Shown here: positions 17,819 to 26,529 of the stretch, piece by piece
How positions within the stretch are numbered: the stretch's first letter is position 1
How the letters are laid out: every line of letters begins with the position of its first letter
Source: Caballeronia arationis
GTDB lineage: Bacteria > Pseudomonadota > Gammaproteobacteria > Burkholderiales > Burkholderiaceae
Assembly (NCBI RefSeq): GCF_001544975.2
Contig: NZ_FCOG02000002.1
Span: forward strand, 62,001-126,000
Length of the DNA stretch: 64,000 bases
Reading direction: 5' to 3'
The notes under the pieces: model-generated
What the model was told of the DNA's origin: nothing
The model's database searches: none
The model's input: the letters and a program-made list of their open reading frames with translations, nothing else
Program-made: the position numbers and the translations under genes

Positions 17819-18790
17819 ATGAAAACGTTCCGCCATTTCCTCGCCGGCACGGCGCTTGCCGCTTCGTTCATCACGCATGCCGCCTACGCGGAGACGCTCA
17901 ACTTCGGCATCATCTCCACGGATTCCTCATCGGCGCTCAAGCAGCGCTGGCAACCGCTCATCGACGATCTCAACAAGCAGACCGGACTCGACGTCAAGGC
18001 GTTCTTCGCGACCGATTACGCGGGCATCATCGAAGCGATGCGCTTTAACAAGGTGCAGATCGGCTTCTTCGGCAATGCGTCGGCGATCGAAGCCGTCGAT
18101 CGTTCGAATGGCGAGGTGTTCGCGAAGGTGAAGTACAAGAGCGGCGAGGCGGGCTACTACTCGCTCCTGATCACGAACGTGAACAGCAAATGGAAGAGCG
18201 TCGATCAGGTGCTGAAGAACAGCCGAGAGATCAATCTCGGATTCGGCGATCCGAACTCGACGTCCGGCACGCTCGTCCCGTCGTACTACCTGCTCGCGAA
18301 GAACGGGCTTTCCGCGAAGACTTCGTTCAAGAGCGTGCTGCCGTCGAGCCATGAAGCGAACCTGCTAGCGGTCGTCAACGACAAGATCGATGTCGCGACC
18401 AACAACACCGACATGCTCGATACGCTGAAGGCGCAGCATCCGGACCGGTATAAGGAAGTGCGCGTGCTGTGGAAGTCGCCGCTGATTCCTTCGGACCCGC
18501 TCGTATGGCGCCGCGACTTGCCGCAGGCGACCAAGGACAAGCTGCGCAGCTTCTTCGATCACTACGCCGAAAAGGACCCGCGCGAGCAGGCGATCATGCA
18601 TGCGATCTCGGGCTATTCGGGATTCGCCGACTCGTCGAATGCGCAGCTCGTGCCGATCCGTCAGATGGCGCTGTTCCAGAAGAAGGAACAAGTGCGGAGC
18701 GACGCGCACATGTCCGACGCCGACAAGAAGACGCAACTCGCGACGCTCGACCAGAAGCTTTCCGAACTCGACACCGTGGCGGCCAAGTGA
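17819..18790 (+). CDS. phnD: Phosphonate-binding periplasmic protein
   Basis: A 323-residue substrate-binding protein with a signal peptide ([24 protein letters not shown], cut after AYA). The PhnD pattern is clear: [60 protein letters not shown]. It binds phosphonates in the periplasm and hands them to PhnE. The frame is open upstream but ATG 17819 yields the signal peptide. Its stop overlaps the phnE start by one base. Confidence 0.95.
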   Translation: MKTFRHFLAGTALAASFITHAAYAETLNFGIISTDSSSALKQRWQPLIDDLNKQTGLDVKAFFATDYAGIIEAMRFNKVQIGFFGNASAIEAVDRSNGEVFAKVKYKSGEAGYYSLLITNVNSKWKSVDQVLKNSREINLGFGDPNSTSGTLVPSYYLLAKNGLSAKTSFKSVLPSSHEANLLAVVNDKIDVATNNTDMLDTLKAQHPDRYKEVRVLWKSPLIPSDPLVWRRDLPQATKDKLRSFFDHYAEKDPREQAIMHAISGYSGFADSSNAQLVPIRQMALFQKKEQVRSDAHMSDADKKTQLATLDQKLSELDTVAAK

Positions 18791-19596
18791 TGAACTCCGT
18801 CGATGCATCGCGGCTCGGAAGCACGTCCGCATCTGTCGCAAGCAAACGAAGCTGGGCGTCGATGCTCGGCTGGATCGCGCTCTTCGCGGTGCTCGGCCTG
18901 TCGTGGCAAAGCGCCGACATGCGCCCGCTCGATCTGCTGCGCGATCCCGGCAACATGGTGCGCTTCGGCCGCGACTTCTTTCCGCCCGACTTCGCCGAGT
19001 GGCGCACCTACCTGCACGAGATGATCGTGACGCTCGCGGTCGCCATCTGGGGGACGGCGCTCGCGCTCGTGTGCGCGGTACCGTGCGGATTGCTCTCGGC
19101 GCAGAACATCGCGCCCGTGTGGATCGCGCAGCCGGTGCGCCGCATGATGGATGCGTGCCGCGCGATCAACGAGATGGTGTTCGCGATGCTCTTCATCGTC
19201 GCGGTCGGACTCGGGCCGTTCGCCGGCGTGCTCGCGTTATGGGTGCACACGACGGGCGTGCTCGCGAAGCTCTTCGCCGAAGCGGTCGAAGCCATCGACG
19301 CGCGGCCCGCCGAAGGCGTGCGCGCGACCGGTGCGAGCGGTCTCGATGAGATCGTCTACGGCGTGTTGCCGCAAGTCATGCCGCTGTGGATTTCGTTCGC
19401 GCTGTATCGCTTCGAATCGAACGTGCGCTCGGCGATGGTGGTCGGCATGGTGGGCGCGGGCGGCATCGGCGTCGTGCTGTATGAGGCGATCCGCTCGTTC
19501 AACTACGCGCAGACCGCTGCGGTGATGCTGATGGTGATCGTCATCGTGTCGCTGATCGATCTCGGCTCCGCGTGGGTGCGCGAACGCGTCATCTGA
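18790..19596 (+). CDS. phnE: Phosphonate ABC transporter permease
   Basis: A 268-residue inner-membrane permease with about six hydrophobic helices. The conserved cytoplasmic loop that contacts PhnC is [21 protein letters not shown], followed by [17 protein letters not shown], both characteristic of PhnE. The ATG overlaps the phnD stop (TGATG). It is the last gene of the uptake operon; the convergent phnN ends 19 bases further on. Confidence 0.95.
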   Translation: MNSVDASRLGSTSASVASKRSWASMLGWIALFAVLGLSWQSADMRPLDLLRDPGNMVRFGRDFFPPDFAEWRTYLHEMIVTLAVAIWGTALALVCAVPCGLLSAQNIAPVWIAQPVRRMMDACRAINEMVFAMLFIVAVGLGPFAGVLALWVHTTGVLAKLFAEAVEAIDARPAEGVRATGASGLDEIVYGVLPQVMPLWISFALYRFESNVRSAMVVGMVGAGGIGVVLYEAIRSFNYAQTAAVMLMVIVIVSLIDLGSAWVRERVI

Positions 19597-19614
19597 CGCG
19601 GCGGGCGGCGGCGG

Positions 19615-20169
19615 TCAATCCGCCGCGCCGATCGTCTCCAGCAGTCGACGGCCCGCGTCGGCGAGCAGGCCCGAGTTGTCGATCGTGATGAAATGCGCTT
19701 CGTCTGGCAGCACGAGGGAAGGGCGCCGCGCGAGCCGCGCCTCGATCTGGCGAGCGTCTTCGCGTCCGCGCCGTGCGAGCCGTGCGGCGAGTACCGAAGG
19801 ACTCGCGTCGATCTGCACGAACTGAGCGCCCGGATAGCGCGCGAGCGCCGCGTGTGCATGCTGACGCGAGCCGTTCACGACCACCGGCATGCCGCGTTCC
19901 AGCCACATGTCGATTTCCACGCCGACGCCGTATCGCAGCCCGTGGCTTTCCCAATGCAACGCGAACAGCCCGCGCGCGAGGCGCGTGGCGAATTCGTCGT
20001 GCGTGAGCGCGATGTGATTCTCACCGTCCGACACCGGGCGCGTGATGTATCGATGCGAAAACATCACGCGTGCGCCGATGCGCTCGCGCGCGAAGCCGAG
20101 CAGCGAATCCTTGCCCGCGCCCGAAGGGCCCATTACGTAGATCAATCGCGCGCCTTTTGCCTTGCTCAT
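19615..20169 (-). CDS. phnN: Ribose 1,5-bisphosphate phosphokinase
   Basis: A 184-residue P-loop kinase of the guanylate-kinase fold: GPSGAGKDSLL at the N-terminus, then RYITRPVSDGENH and VVNGSRQH. PhnN phosphorylates ribose 1,5-bisphosphate to PRPP, the last step that returns the ribose of the C-P lyase product to metabolism. The open frame continues far upstream, but ATG 20169 is right: it overlaps the stop of the DUF1045 gene by 4 bases (ATGA) and begins the fold. Third gene of the phnF operon. Confidence 0.92.
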   Translation of the reverse strand: MSKAKGARLIYVMGPSGAGKDSLLGFARERIGARVMFSHRYITRPVSDGENHIALTHDEFATRLARGLFALHWESHGLRYGVGVEIDMWLERGMPVVVNGSRQHAHAALARYPGAQFVQIDASPSVLAARLARRGREDARQIEARLARRPSLVLPDEAHFITIDNSGLLADAGRRLLETIGAAD

Positions 20170-20912
20170 GCCGGGTCCTGTGCAGTGTCGAAGGGGAGGC
20201 GCTGCCACAGCATGAAGGGCGCGCCCGGTTGCGGTTCCGCGAAGAGCGCCGCGCCGTGCAGCGGCAGCAGGCCGAGTGTTTCGACGCGCTCCGTCCAGTG
20301 CGATGCGATGGCTTGTCGCGCGCTGGCGTCGTCGAGCGAATCGGAGAGCGTCATGTGGAAGCGGTATTCGTCGAGCACGTACGGGTAGCCCCATTCGCGC
20401 AGCATGGCGATCTGCTGATCGCTCATGCCTTCGACGATGCGGCGTTCGCGCTCGGCCTCGGACGGCATCGCGCGCACGGAGCCGAGCGCGTGAAGCGCGC
20501 TGGCGGCGATGTCGCGCACCGCCTGGTCGTCCTGCGTGGCCGAAGGACGCAGCGCGACGAAGCGGCCCATTTCGGCGACCGCGACGGGCATCGAAAAAGG
20601 CTTGATGCGGCTCGCCCATTCGCGCGCGGCCACGAGCACGTCGAGCGGCGTCGCGCCTTCGGCGCAGCGGAACGGCGCGACGAGCGTCGCATGCCAGCCA
20701 TAGCGTCGCGGGGCGCGGGTCAGGCCGCGCACACCGAGGCCGAGCGCGGCGAGTTCGCGCGGTGCAGGCCGATGATAAACGCGCGCGCTCTCCGGATCGC
20801 GCCCGAGCCACTCGCAGCCCGCGCGCCACCACGAAGAGTCGGCAGGCGGAGCGTAGTAGAGCGCGATGCGCGCGTTCGGGCCGACGACGGCGTGCCTGGC
20901 GACCTCGCTCAT
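20166..20912 (-). CDS. DUF1045 protein, predicted 2H phosphoesterase of phosphonate metabolism
   Basis: A 248-residue protein of the DUF1045 family, which is found in phosphonate operons. Two H-x-T-L motifs, HATL (H74) and HMTL (H186), about 110 residues apart are the hallmark of 2H phosphoesterases. These cleave cyclic or 2',3'-type phosphodiesters. No phnP gene is present in the cluster, so this protein may hydrolyse phosphoribosyl cyclic phosphate, the PhnP step. That role is inferred. Both ends overlap neighbours by 4 bases (phnF before, phnN after), so the three genes are co-translated. Confidence 0.85.
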   Translation of the reverse strand: MSEVARHAVVGPNARIALYYAPPADSSWWRAGCEWLGRDPESARVYHRPAPRELAALGLGVRGLTRAPRRYGWHATLVAPFRCAEGATPLDVLVAAREWASRIKPFSMPVAVAEMGRFVALRPSATQDDQAVRDIAASALHALGSVRAMPSEAERERRIVEGMSDQQIAMLREWGYPYVLDEYRFHMTLSDSLDDASARQAIASHWTERVETLGLLPLHGAALFAEPQPGAPFMLWQRLPFDTAQDPA

Positions 20913-21667
20913 GCGTCGTGCTCGACCATCAGTTGCACGCGGTCGGCGGCGAAATGCGTGATGCCGTACTTGATCGGCACGCCTGTTTCGTCGACGTCGA
21001 CGTTCTCGACCCACATGACCGGCTGCTGGCGATTGATCTGCAGACGCCGCGCGACATCCGACGAAGGCAGCACGCTGCCGATGCGGCTCCACTTGCGCGT
21101 GTAGTCGACGACGCCGTATTCCGCCAGCGCCGCCGTGATGCCGCCCGCCGATTCGATCGTCGCGGGCAGGTCGGCGAAGCGTGCGGCCGGGTACCAGTTG
21201 CGCGCATAGGTGATCGGCACGCCGTCGGAATCGTGGCGTGACTCGATCTGGTAGACGAGCGCGCCTGCGCGGATGTTGAGCGCCTTGGCGACCGTCGGGT
21301 CGGCCTTGGTTTTCTCGGCGGATAGCACGACGCCTGCGCTCGTGTGATGCTGCTGCTGCAGGTTCTCCGTGAAGCGCGTGCGCTTGCCGATCCGGTAATC
21401 GATCGCACCGGGCTGCACGAACGTGCCGCGTCCCTGCTCGACGCTGACGAGGCCGGTCGCCGCGAGCCGCAGCATCGCGCGGCGCACGGTGTGACGGTTG
21501 ACGTCGAAGCGCCGCGCGAGTTCCGCCTCGCTCGGCAAGCGGCCTTCGTCCCCGAAGCCGTGCGCCGCGATTTCCGCCGAGAGTATCTGCTCGATCTGCC
21601 GCCAGACGGCGACGCCCGCGCCGCGCTCGACCGCTGTCCCTGGCGCTGCGTTTTCGTTGGATGTCAT
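20909..21667 (-). CDS. phnF: GntR/HutC-family regulator of phosphonate genes
   Basis: A 252-residue regulator. The GntR winged helix is at about residues 20-90 (WRQIEQILSAEI, LPSEAELARRFDVNRHTVRRAMLRL, VSVEQGRGTFV) and a UbiC/HutC effector domain follows (RFTENLQQQHHTSAG, YQIESRHDSDGVPITYARNWYP). PhnF proteins sense phosphate-related ligands and repress phn genes. The chosen ATG at 21667 has GAGGAAT upstream; the frame is open to 21721. It is divergent from phnG, with a GTCTAGAC palindrome between them. Confidence 0.92.
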   Translation of the reverse strand: MTSNENAAPGTAVERGAGVAVWRQIEQILSAEIAAHGFGDEGRLPSEAELARRFDVNRHTVRRAMLRLAATGLVSVEQGRGTFVQPGAIDYRIGKRTRFTENLQQQHHTSAGVVLSAEKTKADPTVAKALNIRAGALVYQIESRHDSDGVPITYARNWYPAARFADLPATIESAGGITAALAEYGVVDYTRKWSRIGSVLPSSDVARRLQINRQQPVMWVENVDVDETGVPIKYGITHFAADRVQLMVEHDA

Positions 21668-21780
21668 GTGGGTGTCATTCCTCTCGGTTTGAATAACGTC
21701 TTGCACATTGTAGTGCGCCACCCGTGATGAAAATATGAAATTGGCGCATGTCTAGCGATGGAAATATCCGCATGTGGAAA

Positions 21781-21790
21781 CGTCTAGACG
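21781..21790. promoter_or_regulatory. Palindrome between phnF and phnG, candidate PhnF operator
   Basis: CGTCTAGACG is a perfect 10-base palindrome with the GT-N4-AC shape common to GntR/HutC operators. A partial copy, TGTCTAGCG, lies at about 21749-21757, and each is near a GCATGT word. A near-identical copy precedes phnC. Confidence 0.5.
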
Positions 21791-21865
21791 ACCAGATGAA
21801 ACAACAGGTATGGTAAACGAAGTTAAATGCATGTTGAACCAAAGTCACCCACGACGAGGAAAGCG

Positions 21866-22354
21866 ATGAAAACGTCTGCACAGCCGCCGGAAGCGGCTGG
21901 CCGAATGGAGCGGCGGGAATGGATGGCGGTGCTGGCGCGCGCGCCGCGCGAGCAGTTGAAGAGTGCGCTCGACGCTGCGCTCGAAACGGCTCCGCCCGCG
22001 TTCGACTGGCTGCGCGCCCCGGAAATCGGGCTCGCGATGGTGCGCGGGCGCATCGGCGGCACGGGCGATGCGTTCAATCTCGGCGAAGTCACCGTGACGC
22101 GCGCGACGCTGCGCCTGCGCATGGAAGACGGCAGCGCGCCGGTCGGCTTCGCGGTGCACATGGGACGGGACAAGGAGCGCGCGACACTCGCAGCGCTCGT
22201 CGACGCGCTGTTGCAGGTGCCCGCTTTCGAGGCCCGTCTGCGTGAGCGCGTGATTCCGCCGCTTGCGGCGCGTGTCGCCGAACGCCGTGCCGACAGGGAG
22301 GCGCACGCTGCCCCCACGAAGGTCGAATTTTTCACGATGGTGAGGGGAGACTGA
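21866..22354 (+). CDS. phnG: C-P lyase subunit
   Basis: A 162-residue PhnG, recognised from RREWMAVLARAPREQL, the central block VRGRIGGTGDAFNLGEVTVTRATL and GFAVHMGRDKERA. With PhnH, PhnI and PhnJ it forms the core C-P lyase complex, which couples phosphonates to ATP-derived ribose and cuts the C-P bond. GAGGAAAGCG precedes the ATG. The stop overlaps the phnH start by one base. Confidence 0.95.
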   Translation: MKTSAQPPEAAGRMERREWMAVLARAPREQLKSALDAALETAPPAFDWLRAPEIGLAMVRGRIGGTGDAFNLGEVTVTRATLRLRMEDGSAPVGFAVHMGRDKERATLAALVDALLQVPAFEARLRERVIPPLAARVAERRADREAHAAPTKVEFFTMVRGD

Positions 22355-22995
22355 TGCACGCAGTCAATGGGACGAATCGAACGGATCGCATGAGCATCGA
22401 CATGGCGTCGCTGTTGCCGGGCTTCGGCGACGTCGTGCACGATTCGCAGTCGGTCTTTCGCGCGCTGCTCGACGCGCTCGCGCGGCCGGGCAGCATCGTG
22501 TCGATCGACGCGGCGCTCGGAGAAACCGCGCCGCGTGCTCGCGTTCAGCGGGCCGCGTTTGCATCGCTGCTCGCGTTGGCCGATTACTCGACCCCCGTGT
22601 ATCTGCACGACGACGACCGCGCGCTCGGCGATGCCGTGCGCTTTCACACGGGCGCCCCGCTGACCGCCGATCGCGCGCAGGCGGTGTTCGCGTACCTGAA
22701 CGACGCACGCACGATGCCACCGCTCGACTCGTTTGCGCCGGGTGAACCGGAGTCGCCGGAAAGCGCGGCGACGCTCTTCATCCAGGTCGATTCGCTCGAC
22801 GCAGGCACGCCGCTCACGTGGCGCGGCCCGGGCATCCGCGAAGCGCGCACGGTCGCCATCGACGGCCTGCCGCCGCGCTTCTGGCACGAGCGCGCCGCGC
22901 TCGCATCGCTATTTCCGTGCGGCATCGATTGCTACTTCGTGGCCGGCGGCTCGCTCGTCGGATTGCCGCGCACGACTCTCGTGGAGGTGAACTGA
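22354..22995 (+). CDS. phnH: C-P lyase subunit
   Basis: A 213-residue PhnH, with the typical LLPGFGDVVHDSQSVFRALLDALARPG start and WRGPGIREARTV, FPCGIDCYFV and LPRTTLVEV toward the end. PhnH is a structural subunit of the C-P lyase core. An ATG at 22390 gives a shorter alternative start, but the overlap with phnG favours 22354. Confidence 0.95.
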   Translation: MHAVNGTNRTDRMSIDMASLLPGFGDVVHDSQSVFRALLDALARPGSIVSIDAALGETAPRARVQRAAFASLLALADYSTPVYLHDDDRALGDAVRFHTGAPLTADRAQAVFAYLNDARTMPPLDSFAPGEPESPESAATLFIQVDSLDAGTPLTWRGPGIREARTVAIDGLPPRFWHERAALASLFPCGIDCYFVAGGSLVGLPRTTLVEVN

Positions 22996-24086
22996 TGTAC
23001 GTCGCTGTCAAGGGCGGAGAACGGGCAATCGAACGCTCGTGGGACCTGCTCGCCTCCAAGCGTCGCGGCGAACTGTCGGTGCCGGAAATCTCGGTCGCGC
23101 AGATTCGCGAGCAGTTGCGGCTCGCCGTCGCGCGCGTGATGAGCGAAGGCTCGGTCTACGACGAGGAACTCGCCGCGCTTGCGATCAAGCAGGCTGCGGG
23201 CGATCTGGTCGAAGCGATCTTCCTGTTGCGCGCCTATCGCACCACACTGCCGCGCTTCGGCTATACGCTGCCGCTGGATACCGAGGCGATGTCCATCGAG
23301 CGTCGAATTTCCGCCGCGTTCAAGGATATTCCCGGTGGCCAGATGCTCGGCGGCACTTACGATTACACGCAGCGTCTGCTCGACTTCAGGCTGCTCGCCG
23401 AAGGCGCGGATACGTCCCGCACCGGGCCCGCTGCGGCGGCTCAAGCGCAGCCCATGCCGCGTGTGCTTGCGATGCTCGACAAGGAAGGCCTGATCGAGCA
23501 GGAAGCGCCGTCTGCCGACGCAGCCGAACCCGGCGATCTCTCGCGCGAGCCCCTTACGTTCCCCGTCGACCGGACGACCCGCCTGCAAAATCTAGCGCGC
23601 GCCGACGAGGGCTTCCTGCTCGCGATCGGCTATGCGACACAGCGCGGCTATGCGCACAGCCATCCGTTCGCGGGCGAAATCCGCAACGGCGAGGTCTCGG
23701 TGGAGATGGACATCGACGAACTTGGCTTCGCGGTCGAAATCGGCGACATCGAAGTGACCGAGTGCCAGATGATCAACCAGTTCGCGGGCAGCGGCGACGT
23801 GCCGCCCGCATTCACGCAGGGTTACGGGCTCGCGTTCGGCCACTCGGAAAGGAAGGCGATGGCGATGGCGCTCGTCGACCGCGCGCTGCGCGCGGAGGAA
23901 CTCGGCGAGACGGTCGAGTCGCCGACGCAGGACCCGGAATTCGTGCTGTATCACAGCGACAACGTCGAAGCGTCAGGCTTCGTGCAGCATCTGAAATTGC
24001 CGCACTATGTCGATTTCCAGTCGGAGCTGGAATTGCTGAGGCGCCTGCGCGGCGCGCAGAGCAATGAACAGGAGAAAGCCGCATGA
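22995..24086 (+). CDS. phnI: C-P lyase subunit, nucleosidase component
   Basis: A 363-residue PhnI. Typical blocks are MYVAVKGGERAIE, FKDIPGGQMLGGTYDYTQRLLDF, YATQRGYAHSHPFAGEIRNGEV and YGLAFGHSERKAMAMALVDRAL. PhnI displaces adenine from ATP with phosphonate, giving a ribose-5-triphosphate phosphonate, with help from PhnGHL. Its start and end overlap phnH (TGATG) and phnJ (ATGA). Confidence 0.96.
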   Translation: MYVAVKGGERAIERSWDLLASKRRGELSVPEISVAQIREQLRLAVARVMSEGSVYDEELAALAIKQAAGDLVEAIFLLRAYRTTLPRFGYTLPLDTEAMSIERRISAAFKDIPGGQMLGGTYDYTQRLLDFRLLAEGADTSRTGPAAAAQAQPMPRVLAMLDKEGLIEQEAPSADAAEPGDLSREPLTFPVDRTTRLQNLARADEGFLLAIGYATQRGYAHSHPFAGEIRNGEVSVEMDIDELGFAVEIGDIEVTECQMINQFAGSGDVPPAFTQGYGLAFGHSERKAMAMALVDRALRAEELGETVESPTQDPEFVLYHSDNVEASGFVQHLKLPHYVDFQSELELLRRLRGAQSNEQEKAA

Positions 24087-24967
24087 ACGCTCGCCAGGAA
24101 TCGAACGAACTGGCCGAAGGCTACAACTTCGCCTACCTCGACGAGCAGACCAAACGCATGATTCGCCGCTCGCTCCTGAAGGCGGTCGCGGTGCCGGGCT
24201 ATCAGGTGCCGTTCGCCTCGCGCGAAATGCCGCTACCTTACGGCTGGGGCACGGGCGGATTACAGGTGACCTCCGCGATCATCGGCCGCGACGATACGCT
24301 CAAGGTGATCGACCAGGGTTCCGACGAAACGACGAACGCGGTCAACATCCGGCGCTTCTTCGCGCGCACGGCAGGCGTGGCGACGACCACGCGCACCGCC
24401 GATGCAACCATCGTTCAGACGCGCCACCGCATCCCCGAGACGCCGCTGACCGACGCGCAGATCATCGTGTATCAGGTGCCGATGCCCGAGCCGCTCTTCA
24501 AGCTGGAGCCGCGCGTCATGGAGTGCCGCAAGCTCCACGCGCTCGCCGACTACGGTCTCATCAACGTGAAATATTATGAAGATATCGTGCGGCACGGCAG
24601 CATCGCGACCACGTACGATTACCCGGTGCTTGTGAACGACCGCTATCTGACGTCGCCTTCGCCGATTCCCAAATTCGACAACCCGAAGATGCACATGAAC
24701 CCCGCTTTGCAACTGTTCGGCGCGGGCCGCGAGCGGCGCATCTACGCGATCCCGCCGTACACGAAAGTGAAGAGCCTCGATTTCGAGGATCATCCGTTCA
24801 GCGTGCAGCGCTGGGATCACGAATGCGCGCTGTGCGGTTCGCGCGAAAGCTTTCTCGATGAAATGATCGTCGACGATGCGGGCAAGCGCATGTTCGTATG
24901 CTCCGACAGCGACTATTGCCACAGCCGCCGCGACGAACAAGACGGCAACGAGGAGGGCGCGCGATGA
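24083..24967 (+). CDS. phnJ: C-P lyase, radical SAM catalytic subunit
   Basis: A 294-residue PhnJ that cleaves the C-P bond by radical chemistry, releasing an alkane and phosphoribosyl cyclic phosphate. The four cysteines are present at 248, 251, 273 and 279 (CALC and CSDSDYC); their spacing is that of the E. coli enzyme, where three bind the 4Fe-4S cluster and the last forms the thiyl radical. LASREMPLPYGWGTGG-type N-terminal sequence is also present. Overlaps phnI and phnK by 4 bases each. Confidence 0.97.
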   Translation: MNARQESNELAEGYNFAYLDEQTKRMIRRSLLKAVAVPGYQVPFASREMPLPYGWGTGGLQVTSAIIGRDDTLKVIDQGSDETTNAVNIRRFFARTAGVATTTRTADATIVQTRHRIPETPLTDAQIIVYQVPMPEPLFKLEPRVMECRKLHALADYGLINVKYYEDIVRHGSIATTYDYPVLVNDRYLTSPSPIPKFDNPKMHMNPALQLFGAGRERRIYAIPPYTKVKSLDFEDHPFSVQRWDHECALCGSRESFLDEMIVDDAGKRMFVCSDSDYCHSRRDEQDGNEEGAR

Positions 24968-25734
24968 AACCGCTCCTCACCGCGCGCGGCCTCACCAAAC
25001 GCTACGACGGCCGCGGCGGCTGCATCGACATCGACCTCGATCTGTATCCCGGCGAAGTGCTGTGCATCGTCGGGGAATCGGGCTCGGGCAAGTCCACGCT
25101 GCTCAATGCGCTCGCGCTGCGCACTCCGTCGAACGCGGGCACGCTCAGCTATCGTACGAAAGACGCAGAGACGCTCGACCTGATCGCGCTGCCCGAAGCG
25201 CGCCGGCGGCTTCTCTCGCGCACCGAATGGGGCTTCGTGCATCAGAACGCGCGCGACGGCCTGCGCCACGGCGTATCGGCGGGCGCGAACATCGGCGAGC
25301 CGCTGATGGCGATCGGCGCGCGCCACTATGGGCGGCTTCGCGAGACGGCGTCGGACTGGATGTCGCGCGTCGAACTCGATGCCGCGCGCATCGACGAACT
25401 GCCTTCGGCGTTCTCCGGCGGCATGCAGCAGCGCCTTCAGATCGCGCGCAATCTTGTCACCGGTCCGCGCCTCGTCTTCATGGACGAACCGACCGCCGGC
25501 CTCGACGTCTCCGTGCAGGCGCGCCTGCTCGACCTGTTGCGCACGCTCACGAGCAAGCTGCATCTCGCCGCGCTGATCGTCACGCATGATATCGGCGTGG
25601 CGCGTCTGCTCGCGCATCGGCTGATGGTGATGAAGGACGGCCGGGTGGTCGAGAGCGGCCTCACGGATCAGGTGCTCGACGATCCGCAACATCCCTATAC
25701 GCAGACGCTGGTCGCGTCCGTGCTGCCCGTCTGA
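24964..25734 (+). CDS. phnK: C-P lyase accessory ABC-type ATPase
   Basis: A 256-residue ATPase that docks on the C-P lyase core rather than on a transporter. Walker A GESGSGKST, the HQNARDGLRHGVSAGANIGEPLM block characteristic of PhnK, signature FSGGMQQRLQ, and Walker B LVFMDEPTAGLDVS are all present. The first codons overlap the phnJ stop. Confidence 0.95.
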   Translation: MKPLLTARGLTKRYDGRGGCIDIDLDLYPGEVLCIVGESGSGKSTLLNALALRTPSNAGTLSYRTKDAETLDLIALPEARRRLLSRTEWGFVHQNARDGLRHGVSAGANIGEPLMAIGARHYGRLRETASDWMSRVELDAARIDELPSAFSGGMQQRLQIARNLVTGPRLVFMDEPTAGLDVSVQARLLDLLRTLTSKLHLAALIVTHDIGVARLLAHRLMVMKDGRVVESGLTDQVLDDPQHPYTQTLVASVLPV

Positions 25735-25743
25735 GGTGCGACG

Positions 25744-26529
25744 ATGAATGCCAATACCGATTTTTCACACGAACCAGCGTTTTCCGAGCGCAACGCGCTG
25801 ATGCTGCGCGCCCGCGACATCACCAAGCGCTTCACGCTGCATCAGCAGGGCGGCGTGCGTATCGCGGCGCTGCATGGCGTATCGCTCGACGTCTCGCGCG
25901 GCGAGTGCGTCGTGCTCGCGGGTCCGTCGGGCGCGGGCAAAAGCACGCTGTTGCGCTGCATGTACGGCAACTATCTCGCGACGAGCGGCTCCATCGCGAT
26001 CCGCGACGACAGCCGTCCTTCGCGCCACGTCTCGCTCACGAACGCCGCGCCGCACGACGTGATCCGCCTGCGCATGACGACGATGGGCTACGTCAGCCAG
26101 TTCCTGCGCGCGATCCCGCGCGTGTCGTCGCTCGATCTGGTGAGCGAGCCGCTGATCTCGCGCGGCGTCGGCGAAGAGGAGGCGCGCGCGCGTGCGGGCG
26201 CGCTGCTCGAACGGCTCAACGTGCCGCGCCGGCTATGGGCGCTAGCGCCCGCGACCTTCTCGGGCGGCGAGCAGCAGCGCGTGAACATCGCGCGCGGGCT
26301 GATCGCGGAGCAGCCGCTCTTGCTGCTCGACGAACCGACCGCCTCGCTCGATGCGGAAAACCGCGACGTGGTCGCCAGCCTGATCGTCGAGGCGCGCAGA
26401 AAGGGCGCTGCGATCGTCGGCATCTTTCACGACGAGGACACGCGCGAACGCGTCGCGACGCGTACCGTCAGGCTCGAAGCCGTGCCCGCGCAAGTCGAAC
26501 ACAACACCGGAGTCTTTCAGACATGCTGA
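25744..26529 (+). CDS. phnL: C-P lyase accessory ABC-type ATPase
   Basis: A 261-residue ATPase with Walker A GPSGAGKST, the PhnL-type MTTMGYVSQFLRAIPRVSSLDLV, signature FSGGEQQR and Walker B LLLDEPTASLDAEN. PhnL assists PhnGHI in the first reaction. The N-terminal 20 residues before MLRARDITKRF extend past E. coli PhnL, so a start at 25801 is possible. It overlaps phnM by seven bases. Confidence 0.95.
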   Translation: MNANTDFSHEPAFSERNALMLRARDITKRFTLHQQGGVRIAALHGVSLDVSRGECVVLAGPSGAGKSTLLRCMYGNYLATSGSIAIRDDSRPSRHVSLTNAAPHDVIRLRMTTMGYVSQFLRAIPRVSSLDLVSEPLISRGVGEEEARARAGALLERLNVPRRLWALAPATFSGGEQQRVNIARGLIAEQPLLLLDEPTASLDAENRDVVASLIVEARRKGAAIVGIFHDEDTRERVATRTVRLEAVPAQVEHNTGVFQTC

